Shown here: one piece after another, positions 19,145 through 29,763 of the stretch | How the letters are laid out: each line of letters starts with the position of its first letter | How positions within the stretch are numbered: the stretch's first letter is position 1 | From: Desulfoferula mesophila | GTDB taxonomy: Bacteria; Desulfobacterota; Desulfarculia; Desulfarculales; Desulfarculaceae | Length of the DNA: 64,000 bases | Assembly: GCF_037076455.1 (NCBI RefSeq) | Contig: NZ_AP028679.1 | Coordinates: 635,501 to 699,500 of the forward strand | Reading direction: 5' to 3' | Translations under genes and position numbers: made by a program | Notes under the pieces: model-generated | What the model saw: the letters and a program-made list of their open reading frames with translations, nothing else | Databases searched by the model: none | Told to the model about the DNA's origin: nothing

Positions 19145-19702
19145 ATGACCGTGCTCTGGGTGATAGTGGCCCTGATTGTGGTGGCGGGTTTCTGGCTGAT
19201 AAGCGCCTACAACGGCCTGGTGCGCAAGCGTAACATGGTGCGGGAGGGCTGGAGCGGGGTCGAGGTGCAGCTCAAGCGGCGCGCCAACCTGATTCCCAAC
19301 CTGATCGAAACCGTGAAGGGCTATATGGGCCACGAGCGCGGGGTGCTGGAGGAGGTGACCAGGCTGCGCAACCATAGCCTGGCTTCGCAAGGACCGGAAG
19401 AAAAGGGCCGCGCCGAAAGCCGCCTGAGCGGGGTCTTGGGGAACATCTTCGCCCTGGCCGAGAACTACCCCGATTTGAAGGCCAGCAGCAATTTCCTGGA
19501 GCTGCAAAGTTCCCTGTCCCAGGTGGAAGAGCAAATTCAACTGGCCCGCCGCTATTACAACGGCGCGGTGCGCGCGCTCAACAACGCGGTGGAGTCCTTT
19601 CCCAACAACCTGTTCGCCACTTCCCTGGGATTTACCCAGGCGGAGTTTTTCGAGCTGGAGGAACCGGCGGACCGCCAGGTTCCCCAGGTCAATTTTTCCT
19701 GA
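19145..19702 (+). CDS. lemA: LemA family protein
   Basis: 185 residues. One N-terminal transmembrane segment (about 3-21) is followed by the LemA signature: YNGLVRKRNMVREGWSG, then EVQLKRRANLIPNLIETV and KGYMGHE, and a long helical body predicted to form a coiled bundle. LemA proteins are membrane-anchored with an extended helical domain; their biochemical role is not settled. The start at 19145 follows a strong AAAGGAGTG ribosome site; the longer frame from 19025 lacks one. It is 16 bases ahead of a DUF2207 protein, a pairing seen in many bacteria and suggestive of a shared envelope function. Confidence 0.9.
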   Translation: MTVLWVIVALIVVAGFWLISAYNGLVRKRNMVREGWSGVEVQLKRRANLIPNLIETVKGYMGHERGVLEEVTRLRNHSLASQGPEEKGRAESRLSGVLGNIFALAENYPDLKASSNFLELQSSLSQVEEQIQLARRYYNGAVRALNNAVESFPNNLFATSLGFTQAEFFELEEPADRQVPQVNFS

Positions 19703-19718
19703 GCGCCGGAGGCTGGTC

Positions 19719-21635
19719 ATGATCCGCCGGACGCTCTTGGCCCTATTCGGTTGCCTGTGCCTGTACCTGTTGGCTGGAGGTCCGGCCGTGGCCCAGGCCG
19801 GGAGCGTCGCCGGGCCGGAGCGCATCCTGGAGTTTGTCAGTCAGGTTGAGGTGCGCCCCGACGCCGGCCTGCGGGTCACCGAGACCATCCGGGTGGTGGC
19901 CCTGGGCCGGCGCATAAAGCGGGGTATCGTACGGGAGTTTCCCACCAGCTACCTCGACCGCCTGGGCCGGCGGACGCGGGTGGGCTTCAAGGTTCTGTCC
20001 GCGCGGCGCGATGGACACAGCGAGCCTTATCACCTCGAACACGTCTCCAACGGGGTGAAGGTATATTTCGGCAGCAAAAACCGTCTGCTGTCCCCAGGTG
20101 TCTACACCTACCAGCTGACTTACTCCACCGACCGGCAGATAGGCTATTTCAACGATTACGACGAACTCTATTGGAACGTCACCGGCAATGACTGGGCCTT
20201 TCCCATCGAGCGGGCCAGGGCCGAGGTGCTGCTGCCGCCGGGCGCCAAGGTGCTGCAACAGGCGGCCTACACCGGCAAGAGCGGCGTGAAGGGCAGGGAC
20301 TTCAGTTATCGCCTCGGCGGAAACGGACGCCCTACCTGGCAAACCACCAGGCCGCTGGCTCCCGGCCAGGGCCTGACCATAGCGGTGGCCTGGCCCAAGG
20401 GTTTGGTGGCCCAGCCCAGCGCCATGGATAACTTCCTGGCCGGCTCAGGCGGGGCCGTGCCGGCCATGGCCGGGCTGCTGTTTACGCTGGCCTACTACAT
20501 GCTGGCCTGGTTCAAGGTGGGCCGCGATCCCCGGCCGGACAACGCCATCCCCCTTTTCGAGCCTCCCCAGGGCATGTCGCCGGCGGCGGTGCGTTATATC
20601 AACCGGATGGGGTTTGACAAAAAGGCGGTGGCCGCGGCGGTGGTCAGCCTGGCGGTGAAAGGCTATTTGACCATCGAGGAGGTCCCCGGCAAAAAGAACA
20701 ACTATGTCTTGCTCCGCACCGACCGGTCGCCGGAGAACCTTTCGCCGGGGGAGCGGCGCCTGGCCGACAAGCTGTTCGGCGGCGGCCAAATCCTGGAGCT
20801 CAAGCAGAAGAACCACGCCCGCATAGGCAAGGCCGTGCAGGCGCTGCGCGCGAGCCTGGCCCGCGAGTATGAGAAGGCCAATTTCAAGCTCAACCGCCTC
20901 TACCTCGGGCCCGGCGTCTTGCTCACCCTGCTGGGCGTGGGGGCCCTGGTTGTTTTCGCGCCGGACCCGGGCGCGGCGGCCGGGGTGTCCCTGTGGCTGA
21001 TGATCTGGACCGGCGGCTGCTATGTCCTGTCCCGGGGAGTAATCAGCGCCTGGCGCCGCTCCCGTAGCCTTTCCGGCGGCTTGGCCGCCCTGGGGGCCAC
21101 CGCCTTTGCCGTCCCCTTCTGGCTGGGCGCCGTGATGGGGCTGTTCTTCTTGAGCACCGTGACCGATCCGCTCAGCGTGGTCATCTTCCTGGGCCTGTTG
21201 TCTCTGACTCCCTTGTTCGCTTATCTGCTCAAGGCGCCCACGGTGGGGGGGCAGCGCCTGATGGGCCAGATCGCCGGGTTCAAGTTGTATCTGTCCGTGG
21301 CCGAGGCCGATCGCCTCAACATGCTGCACCCGCCGGAAAAGACCCCCGAGCTTTTTGAGCGCTATCTGGCCTACGCCCTGGCCCTGGATGTGGAGCAGCA
21401 ATGGGCCGAACAGTTCGCCGGCGTTTTGGAGCAGGCCGGCCGGGACTATCAGCCCGCCTGGTATAGCGGCCGGGGCTTTACTTCGGGCAATTTTGTCGGT
21501 CTCACCAGCCAGTTGAGCGGCTCCCTGGCCGGGGCCATCAGCTCTTCCTCCACCGCGCCGGGCAGTTCCTCGGGCAGCGGGGGCGGCGGCTCCTCCGGCG
21601 GCGGCGGCGGGGGAGGCGGGGGCGGCGGCTGGTAG
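19719..21635 (+). CDS. DUF2207 domain membrane protein with glycine-rich tail
   Basis: 638 residues. A signal peptide (about 1-25) leads to an extracytoplasmic DUF2207 domain (about 30-205, with TETIRVVALGRRIKRGIVRE). A helix at about 245-265 (AGLLFTLAYYMLAWF) is followed by a cytoplasmic region, several helices at about 395-510, and a C-terminal region that ends in a low-complexity Ser/Gly tail finishing GGGGGGGGGGGW. This layout, including the Gly-rich end, is typical of DUF2207 proteins found next to LemA. Function is unknown. A GGAGG lies just upstream of the ATG. Confidence 0.88.
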   Translation: MIRRTLLALFGCLCLYLLAGGPAVAQAGSVAGPERILEFVSQVEVRPDAGLRVTETIRVVALGRRIKRGIVREFPTSYLDRLGRRTRVGFKVLSARRDGHSEPYHLEHVSNGVKVYFGSKNRLLSPGVYTYQLTYSTDRQIGYFNDYDELYWNVTGNDWAFPIERARAEVLLPPGAKVLQQAAYTGKSGVKGRDFSYRLGGNGRPTWQTTRPLAPGQGLTIAVAWPKGLVAQPSAMDNFLAGSGGAVPAMAGLLFTLAYYMLAWFKVGRDPRPDNAIPLFEPPQGMSPAAVRYINRMGFDKKAVAAAVVSLAVKGYLTIEEVPGKKNNYVLLRTDRSPENLSPGERRLADKLFGGGQILELKQKNHARIGKAVQALRASLAREYEKANFKLNRLYLGPGVLLTLLGVGALVVFAPDPGAAAGVSLWLMIWTGGCYVLSRGVISAWRRSRSLSGGLAALGATAFAVPFWLGAVMGLFFLSTVTDPLSVVIFLGLLSLTPLFAYLLKAPTVGGQRLMGQIAGFKLYLSVAEADRLNMLHPPEKTPELFERYLAYALALDVEQQWAEQFAGVLEQAGRDYQPAWYSGRGFTSGNFVGLTSQLSGSLAGAISSSSTAPGSSSGSGGGGSSGGGGGGGGGGGW

Positions 21636-21735
21636 AAGCGTTCTAGCCGCCAAGCGGCGCGCTCGAGACCGACTCCGAATCCAGCTCGGCCGGACGCCGG
21701 GTAGTCATAAAAATCAAAGCGGGAAGCGGTGGCTC

Positions 21736-24156
21736 ATGGAGAACTACGAAAAGCTGGGAACCTTTTATCTGGGCAAGGGCTATGACCTGGCCAAGGGCAA
21801 GGTAAACGAAGAGCTGGTTCTCTACGACTCCAAGGACCTCACCACCCACGGGGTGATCATCGGCATGACCGGCTCGGGCAAGACCGGCCTGGGCATCAGC
21901 CTGTTGGAAGAGGCGCTGATCGACAACATCCCGGTGATCGCCATCGACCCCAAGGGCGATCTGCCCAACCTGCTGCTCAGCTTCCCCGACCTGGCCCCCG
22001 GCGACTTCGCCCCCTGGGTCAACCCCTCCGACGCGGCCAACCAGGGCCAGACCCTGGAGCAGTTCGCCGCGTCCCAGGCCGCGCTGTGGAAAAAGGGCCT
22101 GGCCTCCTGGGGCCAGGGGCCGGAGCGCATCGCGCGCCTGAAAGAGGCCTGCGACATGGCGGTCTACACGCCGGGCTCCAACGCGGGGCTGCCGGTGAGC
22201 CTGCTGCGCAACTTCGATCCGCCGTCCCCGGCCGAGCAGGCCGAGGCCGACCTCTGGCGCGAGAAGGTGGCGGCCACGGCCTCGAGCATCCTCTCCCTGG
22301 TGGGCATCGGCGCCGACCCCATCACCAGCCGGGAACACGTCCTGGTGTCCAATATCCTGGAGTCGGTCTGGAAAGAGGGCAAGTCCCTGGACCTGGCCGG
22401 TCTGATCCGCAGCATCGCCGAGCCGCCCTTCAGCCGGGTGGGGGTCATGGACCTGGACGCCTTTTATCCCCCCAAGGAGCGCTTCGCCCTGTCCATGCGC
22501 GTCAACAACCTGCTGGCCGCGCCGGGCTTCGAGGCCTGGCTGCAAGGCGAGCCCTTGGACATCGCGCGCATGCTCTACACCCCGGCGGGCAAGCCCCGGG
22601 CCTCCATCTTCTGCCTGAGCCACCTGGGCGACGCCGAGCGCATGTTTTTCGTCTCCATGCTGCTGAACCGGATCATCTCCTGGATGCGGGGCCAGCCCGG
22701 CACCACCAGCCTGCGCGCCCTGCTTTACTTTGACGAGATCATGGGCTATCTGCCCCCCAACGGCAATCCGCCCTCCAAGGCCCCACTGCTGACCCTGTTG
22801 AAGCAGGCCCGCGCCTTCGGCCTGGGCTGCGTGCTCTCCACCCAGAACCCGGTGGATCTGGACTACAAGGCGCTGAGCAACGCAGGCACCTGGTGGCTGG
22901 GCCGCTTGCAGACGCAGCGGGACAAGGAGCGGGTATTGGCCGGGCTGGAAGGGGCCGCGGCCGGGGGCCGGGCGGAGTTTAATAAACAGGCCATGGACCA
23001 AATCCTGGCCGGGCTGGGCAAGCGGGTGTTCCTCCTGCACAACGTGCACGAGACCCGGCCCGAGGTTTTCCACGTGCGCTGGGCCATGTCCTATCTGCGC
23101 GGTCCCATGACCCGCGAGCAGATCAAAACGCTGATGGCCGACAAGAAGGGGGCCGCGGACGCTCCCGCCGGGTCCGCCCCGGCCGTGCCTGCGGCTGCGG
23201 CCGACCGGGCCAGCGAGGCCCTGCCGCTCAGCCCCCAGGGCGTGGAGGTCTGTTACCTGCCCGCTTCGGGGGCCGGCGCCGGGCTCACCTACTTCCCCCA
23301 TCTGCTGGGCGTGGTCGAGGCCCACTACCAGAGCGCCCGCTACGGGGTGAAGCTTTCCCGGACCTATGCCCAGGCCTATGGTCTGGAGGAAGGCTTTGGC
23401 GATCCCGACTGGGGCGAGGCCCTGGAGCTGCAGATCGATCCTGGTCAGTTGGATGCGGAGCCCCTTTCCGGGGCCTCCTTTGCCGAGTTGCCCGGCGGGG
23501 TGAGCGCCAAGAAGTTCAAGGCCTGGCAGCAAGCCCTGATACGCTACGTGCGCCAGAACCGCCAGGTGGTGCTCTACTCGGCGCCGGGTTACAAGCTCAC
23601 CAGCGAGGTCGGCGAGAGCGAGGCCGAGTTCCGGGCCCGCCTGGGCCAGGCCATGCGCGAGAAGCGCGACCTACTGGTCGCTAAGCTGCGCCGCCGCTAC
23701 GAGTCCAAGCTGGGCACCCTGGAGCGCCGCCTGTTCGCCGCCCAGCAGGCCGTGGACCGGGAAAACGACCAGGCCTCGGCCAGCAAGATGGACATGTACG
23801 TCTCCGCCGGGGCCACCCTGCTGGGTGCGCTGTTCGGGCGCAAGACCATCAGCGCCGGGACCATCGGCCGGGCCGGCACCACCTTGCGCGGCACCCGCAG
23901 AATCTATAAGGAAAAGGCCGACGTGGAGCGCGCCGAACAGCGGGTGGCCCAGGTACGGGCCGAGATGGCCGAGCTGGAGGAGGCGCTCAACCGGGAGGTG
24001 GACGACATCGAGGCCCAGCTCGACCCCAGCACCCAAGAGCTCAAGGAAATATCCATCCAGGCGATGGCCAAGGATTTGACGGTGAATCTCTTCGGCCTGG
24101 CCTGGCTGCCCTACCTGGAGGATGCCGAGGGCCACCTTTACCCGGATTGGAAGTAG
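21736..24156 (+). CDS. HerA/FtsK-superfamily ATPase (helicase HerA-like, DUF87/DUF853 type)
   Basis: 806 residues. An early Walker A (GMTGSGKT at 43-50) is followed by PVIAIDPKGDLPNLL and, at about 330-337, the Walker B-like LLYFDEIMG; a later LSTQNPVDLDYKALSN holds the polar sensor segment typical of HerA/VirB4 ATPases. The C-terminal third is helical with a coiled-coil region (about 625-770, EKADVERAEQRVAQVRAEM). Related proteins are hexameric ATP-driven motors, some acting on DNA and some of unknown role. No nuclease NurA or defence partner is next to it. It follows the LemA/DUF2207 pair by 100 bases on the same strand; whether they form one unit is uncertain. Confidence 0.8.
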   Translation: MENYEKLGTFYLGKGYDLAKGKVNEELVLYDSKDLTTHGVIIGMTGSGKTGLGISLLEEALIDNIPVIAIDPKGDLPNLLLSFPDLAPGDFAPWVNPSDAANQGQTLEQFAASQAALWKKGLASWGQGPERIARLKEACDMAVYTPGSNAGLPVSLLRNFDPPSPAEQAEADLWREKVAATASSILSLVGIGADPITSREHVLVSNILESVWKEGKSLDLAGLIRSIAEPPFSRVGVMDLDAFYPPKERFALSMRVNNLLAAPGFEAWLQGEPLDIARMLYTPAGKPRASIFCLSHLGDAERMFFVSMLLNRIISWMRGQPGTTSLRALLYFDEIMGYLPPNGNPPSKAPLLTLLKQARAFGLGCVLSTQNPVDLDYKALSNAGTWWLGRLQTQRDKERVLAGLEGAAAGGRAEFNKQAMDQILAGLGKRVFLLHNVHETRPEVFHVRWAMSYLRGPMTREQIKTLMADKKGAADAPAGSAPAVPAAAADRASEALPLSPQGVEVCYLPASGAGAGLTYFPHLLGVVEAHYQSARYGVKLSRTYAQAYGLEEGFGDPDWGEALELQIDPGQLDAEPLSGASFAELPGGVSAKKFKAWQQALIRYVRQNRQVVLYSAPGYKLTSEVGESEAEFRARLGQAMREKRDLLVAKLRRRYESKLGTLERRLFAAQQAVDRENDQASASKMDMYVSAGATLLGALFGRKTISAGTIGRAGTTLRGTRRIYKEKADVERAEQRVAQVRAEMAELEEALNREVDDIEAQLDPSTQELKEISIQAMAKDLTVNLFGLAWLPYLEDAEGHLYPDWK

Positions 24157-24281
24157 CGGCGGGCCGCTTGCCTCTTGTGGCGCCGGGCGCTCCCGCCCTA
24201 TATTGATTCCCTTGATCGCCGCGAAGGGCCCGGACGGGAGCGCTTCCCGGCGTCTTGGCGGATCATCTGACGAGGGCGGCA

Positions 24282-25484
24282 ATGACGGTGCAGGGACAAC
24301 GGCCTCTGATCGGGATGTGTCTGGCCCGCGCGGGCAGCGGCATGGTCTTCATGACCGTGGCGGCCACCATGACCACCCTGCAGGGCGCATGGGGGATATC
24401 GGCCGCCCAGGGCGGGGCCATAATCTCCGCCTTCAATCTGGGTTACGCCCTGAGCCTGGTGTGGCTCTCCAGCCTGGCCGACCGGGTCGGCGCGCGCGGC
24501 GTCTTTCTCGCCTCCATCACCGCCAGCGCCCTGCTGGCCGTGGCCTTCGCCCTCACCGCCCGGGACTACCTCACCGCCCTGGTGGGCTATTGCCTGCTGG
24601 GCGTGGCCCTGGGCGGCACCTACACCACCGGCCTGATGATTCTCTCCGAGCTTTATCCCGTCGCCCGCCGGGGCCGGGTGATGGGCGCCTACATCGCCAG
24701 CACCTCGCTGGGCTACGCCCTTTCCCTGGTGGTCAGCGGCCTGGCCCTGGCCGTGGGGGGCTATGCTCTGGCCTTTGGCCTGACCGCCCTGGGCCCGGTG
24801 TTGGGCGCGGCGGCCGCCTGGGCCGTGCTGTGGCGGCCCTTGCCCGCCGCACCGGCGCGGGAGCCGGCGCAGGGCATGGTGCGGGAGGTGCTGGCCAACA
24901 AGAAGGCCATGTTGCTCATCGGCGGCTACACCCTGCACAACTGGGAGCTACTAGGCATGTGGGCCTGGAGCCCGGCCTTCATCGTGGCCTGCCTGGCCGC
25001 GGGCGGCGCCGTCGAGGCCGCCAGCCGGGGCTCCTTGCTGGCCGGGCTGTTCCACCTGACGGGCCTGGTGGCTTCTTTTACGGCGGGCCACCTCTCCGAC
25101 CTGCTGGGCCGGGCCAAGATCATGGTCATCACCGCGGCGGCGGGGGCGGCGGTTTCTCTGGCCTTTGGCTGGACCCTGCTGCTGCCCTTCGGCCTGGTGC
25201 TGACCCTGGGCATGGCCTATGCCTTTTTGGCGCTGTCGGATTCGCCAGTGCTTTCCGCCGCCCTCAGCGAGGCGGTGCACCCGCGCCGCCTGGGAGCGGC
25301 CTTCGGCCTGCGCTCCATGCTGGGCTTCGGCGCCGGGGCCCTGGCGCCGTTGGCGTTCGGCGCCATCCTGGACGCCGCGGGTCAGGGCGTGACCGGCTGG
25401 GGCCTGGCCTTCGGCATGCTGGGCCTGGGCGGGCTGGGGGCCATGACTTGCGCCCTGTCCTACAACAAGGCCTCCAAAGGCTAG
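24282..25484 (+). CDS. Major facilitator superfamily transporter
   Basis: 400 residues with 12 predicted helices. The loop between helices 2 and 3 has SSLADRVGARGVFLAS (the MFS 'G-x-L-a-D-R-x-G-r' signature), and ARRGRVMGAYIASTSLGYA is the loop 4-5 motif. It is an inner-membrane secondary transporter of unknown substrate. The ATG at 24282 with GAGGGCGGC upstream is preferred to a TTG at 24255. A strong intrinsic terminator follows, and the next gene is convergent, so this unit ends here. Confidence 0.82.
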   Translation: MTVQGQRPLIGMCLARAGSGMVFMTVAATMTTLQGAWGISAAQGGAIISAFNLGYALSLVWLSSLADRVGARGVFLASITASALLAVAFALTARDYLTALVGYCLLGVALGGTYTTGLMILSELYPVARRGRVMGAYIASTSLGYALSLVVSGLALAVGGYALAFGLTALGPVLGAAAAWAVLWRPLPAAPAREPAQGMVREVLANKKAMLLIGGYTLHNWELLGMWAWSPAFIVACLAAGGAVEAASRGSLLAGLFHLTGLVASFTAGHLSDLLGRAKIMVITAAAGAAVSLAFGWTLLLPFGLVLTLGMAYAFLALSDSPVLSAALSEAVHPRRLGAAFGLRSMLGFGAGALAPLAFGAILDAAGQGVTGWGLAFGMLGLGGLGAMTCALSYNKASKG

Positions 25485-25490
25485 CCCCAT

Positions 25491-25518
25491 AGCCGGGCGC
25501 CCCGGCTCCAGGTTTTTT

Positions 25519-25519
<1 letters not shown>
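25491..25519 (+). terminator. Intrinsic terminator of the MFS gene
   Basis: AGCCGGG (25491-25497) and CCCGGCT (25501-25507) form a perfect 7-bp stem with a 3-base loop, followed after five bases by seven T residues (25513-25519). It lies seven bases after the MFS stop and touches the stop codon of the convergent regulator. Confidence 0.8.
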
Positions 25520-27075
<1,556 letters not shown>

Positions 27076-27090
27076 CAAGTCCTCCTTTGA

Positions 27091-27102
27091 CCAATATTGG
27101 GC
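27091..27102. promoter_or_regulatory. Palindromic operator site 1 (CCAATATTGGGC)
   Basis: An 11-of-12 match to half of the perfect palindrome at 27240-27253, lying between the ribosome site and promoter region of the activator gene. Likely autoregulatory site for the activator. Confidence 0.6.
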
Positions 27103-27239
27103 ATCAAAAATTTATCAACAAAATAAAGTTATATCAAGCTATTAAAAATAATATTGTCTCGCTAGGGCATCTCGTAGACCCCCCAGAATGAAAATTTGCC
27201 GGCATTTTCATGAAATAAATCCGAAAAACCACGAAATTT

Positions 27240-27253
27240 GCCCAATATTGGGC
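27240..27253. promoter_or_regulatory. Palindromic operator site 2 (GCCCAATATTGGGC)
   Basis: A perfect 14-base palindrome about 95 bases upstream of the sigma-54 promoter, the distance expected of an enhancer for an AAA+ activator. The flanking TTG...CTT extends the pattern slightly. Confidence 0.75.
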
Positions 27254-27259
27254 TTAGTG

Positions 27260-27273
27260 CTCAATATTGGGCA
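27260..27273. promoter_or_regulatory. Palindromic operator site 3 (GCTCAATATTGGGC)
   Basis: The same palindrome with one changed base, centred 20 bases (about two helical turns) from site 2. Two sites on one DNA face fit cooperative binding by a Fis-type activator. Confidence 0.72.
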
Positions 27274-27345
27274 AATAAAATCATACTAAATTGCTGGCAC
27301 ATATTTATTATGCTGATAATATTGCAAAAAATTTATTGTTCTTTT

Positions 27346-27361
27346 TGGCACCTTTATTGCT
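27346..27361 (+). promoter_or_regulatory. Sigma-54 (-24/-12) promoter of the sulfolactate operon
   Basis: TGGCAC (27346-27351), five bases, then TTGCT (27357-27361): an exact match to the RpoN consensus with correct GG-to-GC spacing. Transcription would begin near 27372, about 100 bases before the slcC-like start codon. Confidence 0.88.
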
Positions 27362-27472
27362 TTGTTAATTGGCATTCAAAATCTCATCTCTCTGGGCGGG
27401 GCGGATTTGGTCCGGGCCATAGAGGGATGCGCGCTTGTCAATCACCCTTCTGGAAGCCAGAGAACTGAACAC

Positions 27473-28408
27473 ATGCCTGACATCGTAATAAGCGAATTCA
27501 TGGACCAGGACGCGGTGGACGCGGTGTCCCAGCGCTACGAGGTGGTCTACGACGCCGGCCTGGTGGATCGGCCGGAGGAGTTGGCCGGGCTGTTGGCCGA
27601 GGCCAGGGCCCTGGTGGTGCGCAACCGCACCCAGGTCACCGCCGCCCTGCTGGAGGCCGCGCCCCAGCTCAAGGTGGTGGGCCGCCTGGGGGTGGGCCTG
27701 GACAACATCGACACCGCGGCCTGCAAGGCCCGGGGAGTGGCGGTCTGCCCGGCCACGGGGGCCAACGACCTGGCCGTGGCCGAATGGGTGATCGCTAGCG
27801 CCATGCTGCTCTTCCGTTTGGCCTTCTCGGCGCGCGCCCAGGTCATCGACGGCCTGTGGCCCAGGGGCGCCTGCATGGGCCGCGAGACGGCCGGCAAGGC
27901 CCTGGGCCTGGTGGGCTTCGGCAACATCGCCAAGGAGACCGCCCGCCTGGCCCGCGCCCTGGGTATGCGGGTATTGGCCTACGACCCCTACGTGCCCGCC
28001 GACGATCCCGCCTGGGCCGGGGCCCAGCGCTTCGAATCGCTTACCGCCCTGCTGGCCGCCTCCGACGCGGTGAGCCTGCACGTGCCGCTTACCGATTCCA
28101 CCCGCCACCTCATCGACGCGGCGGCCATCGCGGCCATGAAGCCGGGGGCCATCCTGCTCAACGCCGCGCGCGGCGGGGTGGTGGACGAGGACGCCCTGGT
28201 GGGCGCGCTGCGCTCCGGGGCCCTGGGCGGCGCCGCCCTGGACGTGTACGAGCACGAGCCCCTCACCCAGGAATATGGCCAGCGCTTCGCCGGCCTGGAC
28301 AACCTGATCCTCACTCCCCACATCGGCGGGGTGACCGTGGAATCCAACGAGCGGGTGAGCAAGCTGACCATGGAAAACGTGGTGCGGGTGCTGGAGGAGG
28401 GCGCATGA
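27473..28408 (+). CDS. slcC: D-2-hydroxyacid dehydrogenase, probable (S)-sulfolactate dehydrogenase
   Basis: 311 residues, NAD-dependent D-isomer 2-hydroxyacid dehydrogenase family. The nucleotide fold shows GLVGFGNIAKETA; the catalytic set is visible as the Arg in NAARGGVVDEDAL, the Glu in DVYEHEP and the His in LTPHIGG. In Chromohalobacter, the SlcC member of this family oxidises (S)-3-sulfolactate to 3-sulfopyruvate. Here it is followed by a ComC-like enzyme, SuyAB and a tripartite tricarboxylate transporter, the gene set of sulfolactate degradation, so I assign that substrate from context; sequence alone would only give the family. The ATG at 27473 fits the family's N terminus better than the frame's upstream start, and its stop overlaps the next start (ATGA). 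Confidence 0.75.
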   Translation: MPDIVISEFMDQDAVDAVSQRYEVVYDAGLVDRPEELAGLLAEARALVVRNRTQVTAALLEAAPQLKVVGRLGVGLDNIDTAACKARGVAVCPATGANDLAVAEWVIASAMLLFRLAFSARAQVIDGLWPRGACMGRETAGKALGLVGFGNIAKETARLARALGMRVLAYDPYVPADDPAWAGAQRFESLTALLAASDAVSLHVPLTDSTRHLIDAAAIAAMKPGAILLNAARGGVVDEDALVGALRSGALGGAALDVYEHEPLTQEYGQRFAGLDNLILTPHIGGVTVESNERVSKLTMENVVRVLEEGA

Positions 28409-29415
28409 GCGGCAAGACCCTGACCCTGGAGAAGGCCCACGGCCTGGTGGTGCAGGCCCTGGTGAAGCATCGCACCGACCCGGCCAACGCCGCCCTGGTG
28501 GCCGACGCCCTGGTGGCGGCCGAGGCCGACGGCCAGAAGGGGCACGGCCTTTCGCGGCTGCCCTCCTATTGCGGCCAGGCGGCCAGCGGCAAGGTGGACG
28601 GCTTCGCCACTCCCCAAGTCCAGCCGGCGGCCGCCGCGGCGCTCAGGGTGGACGCCCGCCACGGCTTCGCCTATCCGGCCATGGCCCTGGCGGTGGAAAA
28701 GCTCTCCGAGCTGACCCCCACCAGCGGCGTGGCGGTGGCGGCGGTGTTCAACTCCCACCACTGCGGCTTGGCCGGCTACCACGTGGAGGCCCTGGCCCGC
28801 CGGGGCCTGGTGGGCCTGCTTTTCGCCAACACTCCCCAAGCCATCGCCCCCTGGGGCGGCAGCCGGGGCCTGTTCGGCACCAACCCCATCGCCTTCGCGG
28901 TGCCCCGGGAAAAGCACGACCCCATGGTCATCGACCTGTCGCTGAGCAAGGTGGCCCGCGGCAAGATCATGTTCGCCAAGCAGGAAGGCCAGGCCATCCC
29001 CGAAGGCTGGGCCGTGGACGCGGCGGGCAAGCCCACCACCGACCCGGTGGCCGCCCTGGCCGGCACCATGCTGCCCATGGGCGACGCCAAAGGAGCGGCC
29101 CTGGTGCTGATGGTGGAAATCCTGGCCGCCGTGCTCACCGGCAGCCATTTCGGTTTCGAGGCCACCAGCTTCTTCGACGCCGAGGGCGAGCCCCCCAGCG
29201 TGGGCCAGCTGCTGCTGGCCATGGCTCCGGGCCCGGTCTCCGGCGGCGCCTTCGCCTCGCGCTTGGAAACCTTGCTCGCGGCCATCTTGGACCAAGAGGG
29301 CACCCGCCTGCCCGGCGATCGCCGGTTGGGGCTCCGGGAAAAAGCGCAAAAGGAGGGCCTGGCCCTCACCGACCAACAATATGAACAGCTTCAGCGGCTG
29401 GCCGCTGACCACTAG
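28405..29415 (+). CDS. comC: Malate/L-lactate dehydrogenase family (Ldh_2), probable (R)-sulfolactate dehydrogenase
   Basis: 336 residues of the type-2 malate/L-lactate/ureidoglycolate dehydrogenase family, recognisable by DGQKGHGLSRLPSYC near the N terminus, FNSHHCGLAGYHVE and WGGSRGLFGTNPIAFAVP in the middle, and DAKGAALVLMVEILAAVL. ComC, a member of this family, reduces sulfopyruvate to (R)-sulfolactate in coenzyme M synthesis and is reused in sulfolactate degraders. Paired with an (S)-specific dehydrogenase it would act as a racemase through sulfopyruvate, supplying the (R) form to SuyAB. Translationally coupled to the preceding gene by an ATGA overlap. Confidence 0.78.
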   Translation: MSGKTLTLEKAHGLVVQALVKHRTDPANAALVADALVAAEADGQKGHGLSRLPSYCGQAASGKVDGFATPQVQPAAAAALRVDARHGFAYPAMALAVEKLSELTPTSGVAVAAVFNSHHCGLAGYHVEALARRGLVGLLFANTPQAIAPWGGSRGLFGTNPIAFAVPREKHDPMVIDLSLSKVARGKIMFAKQEGQAIPEGWAVDAAGKPTTDPVAALAGTMLPMGDAKGAALVLMVEILAAVLTGSHFGFEATSFFDAEGEPPSVGQLLLAMAPGPVSGGAFASRLETLLAAILDQEGTRLPGDRRLGLREKAQKEGLALTDQQYEQLQRLAADH

Positions 29416-29482
29416 TGTCTTTAGGGCTTATTTTCCCCCCGGCCAGGGGCCGGCGGACTATCTGGAATAAGGAGGAAACATC

Positions 29483-29761
29483 ATGATCCAATTTTTGGTT
29501 CACGAAAAGGCCGACAGCGTGGGCGTGGCCACGGTGGACATCACCGCGGGCAGCGAGGCCACGGGCCTTTACATGGACTCCCAGGAGGAGCTGAAGGTCA
29601 AGGCCCTGGACGACATTCCCCTGGGTCACAAGATCGCCCTCACCGACCTGGCCACCGGCGGCAGCGTCACCAAATACGGCGAGGACATCGGCAAGGTGGT
29701 GGCCGAGATCAAAAAGGGCAACCACGTGCACATCCACAATCTCAAGACCAAGAGGTGGTAG
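29483..29761 (+). CDS. suyA: (2R)-sulfolactate sulfo-lyase, small subunit (SAF domain)
   Basis: 92 residues forming a single SAF-type domain of the altronate/galactarate dehydratase N-terminal family, with [33 protein letters not shown] and a C-terminal VHIHNLKT. With the large subunit it cleaves (R)-sulfolactate to pyruvate and sulfite. Length and gene order match SuyA of known sulfolactate degraders. AAGGAGG lies upstream of the ATG. A small GC hairpin (29439-29453) separates it from comC. The small subunit of another split UxaA-type hydro-lyase is the alternative. Confidence 0.82.
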   Translation: MIQFLVHEKADSVGVATVDITAGSEATGLYMDSQEELKVKALDDIPLGHKIALTDLATGGSVTKYGEDIGKVVAEIKKGNHVHIHNLKTKRW

Positions 29762-29763
29762 CT

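Noticed and set aside
27295-27311. A TGGCAC in the activator/operon intergenic region upstream of the called promoter
   Set aside because: It lacks a -12 TTGC at the correct spacing; the site at 27346-27361 is exact.
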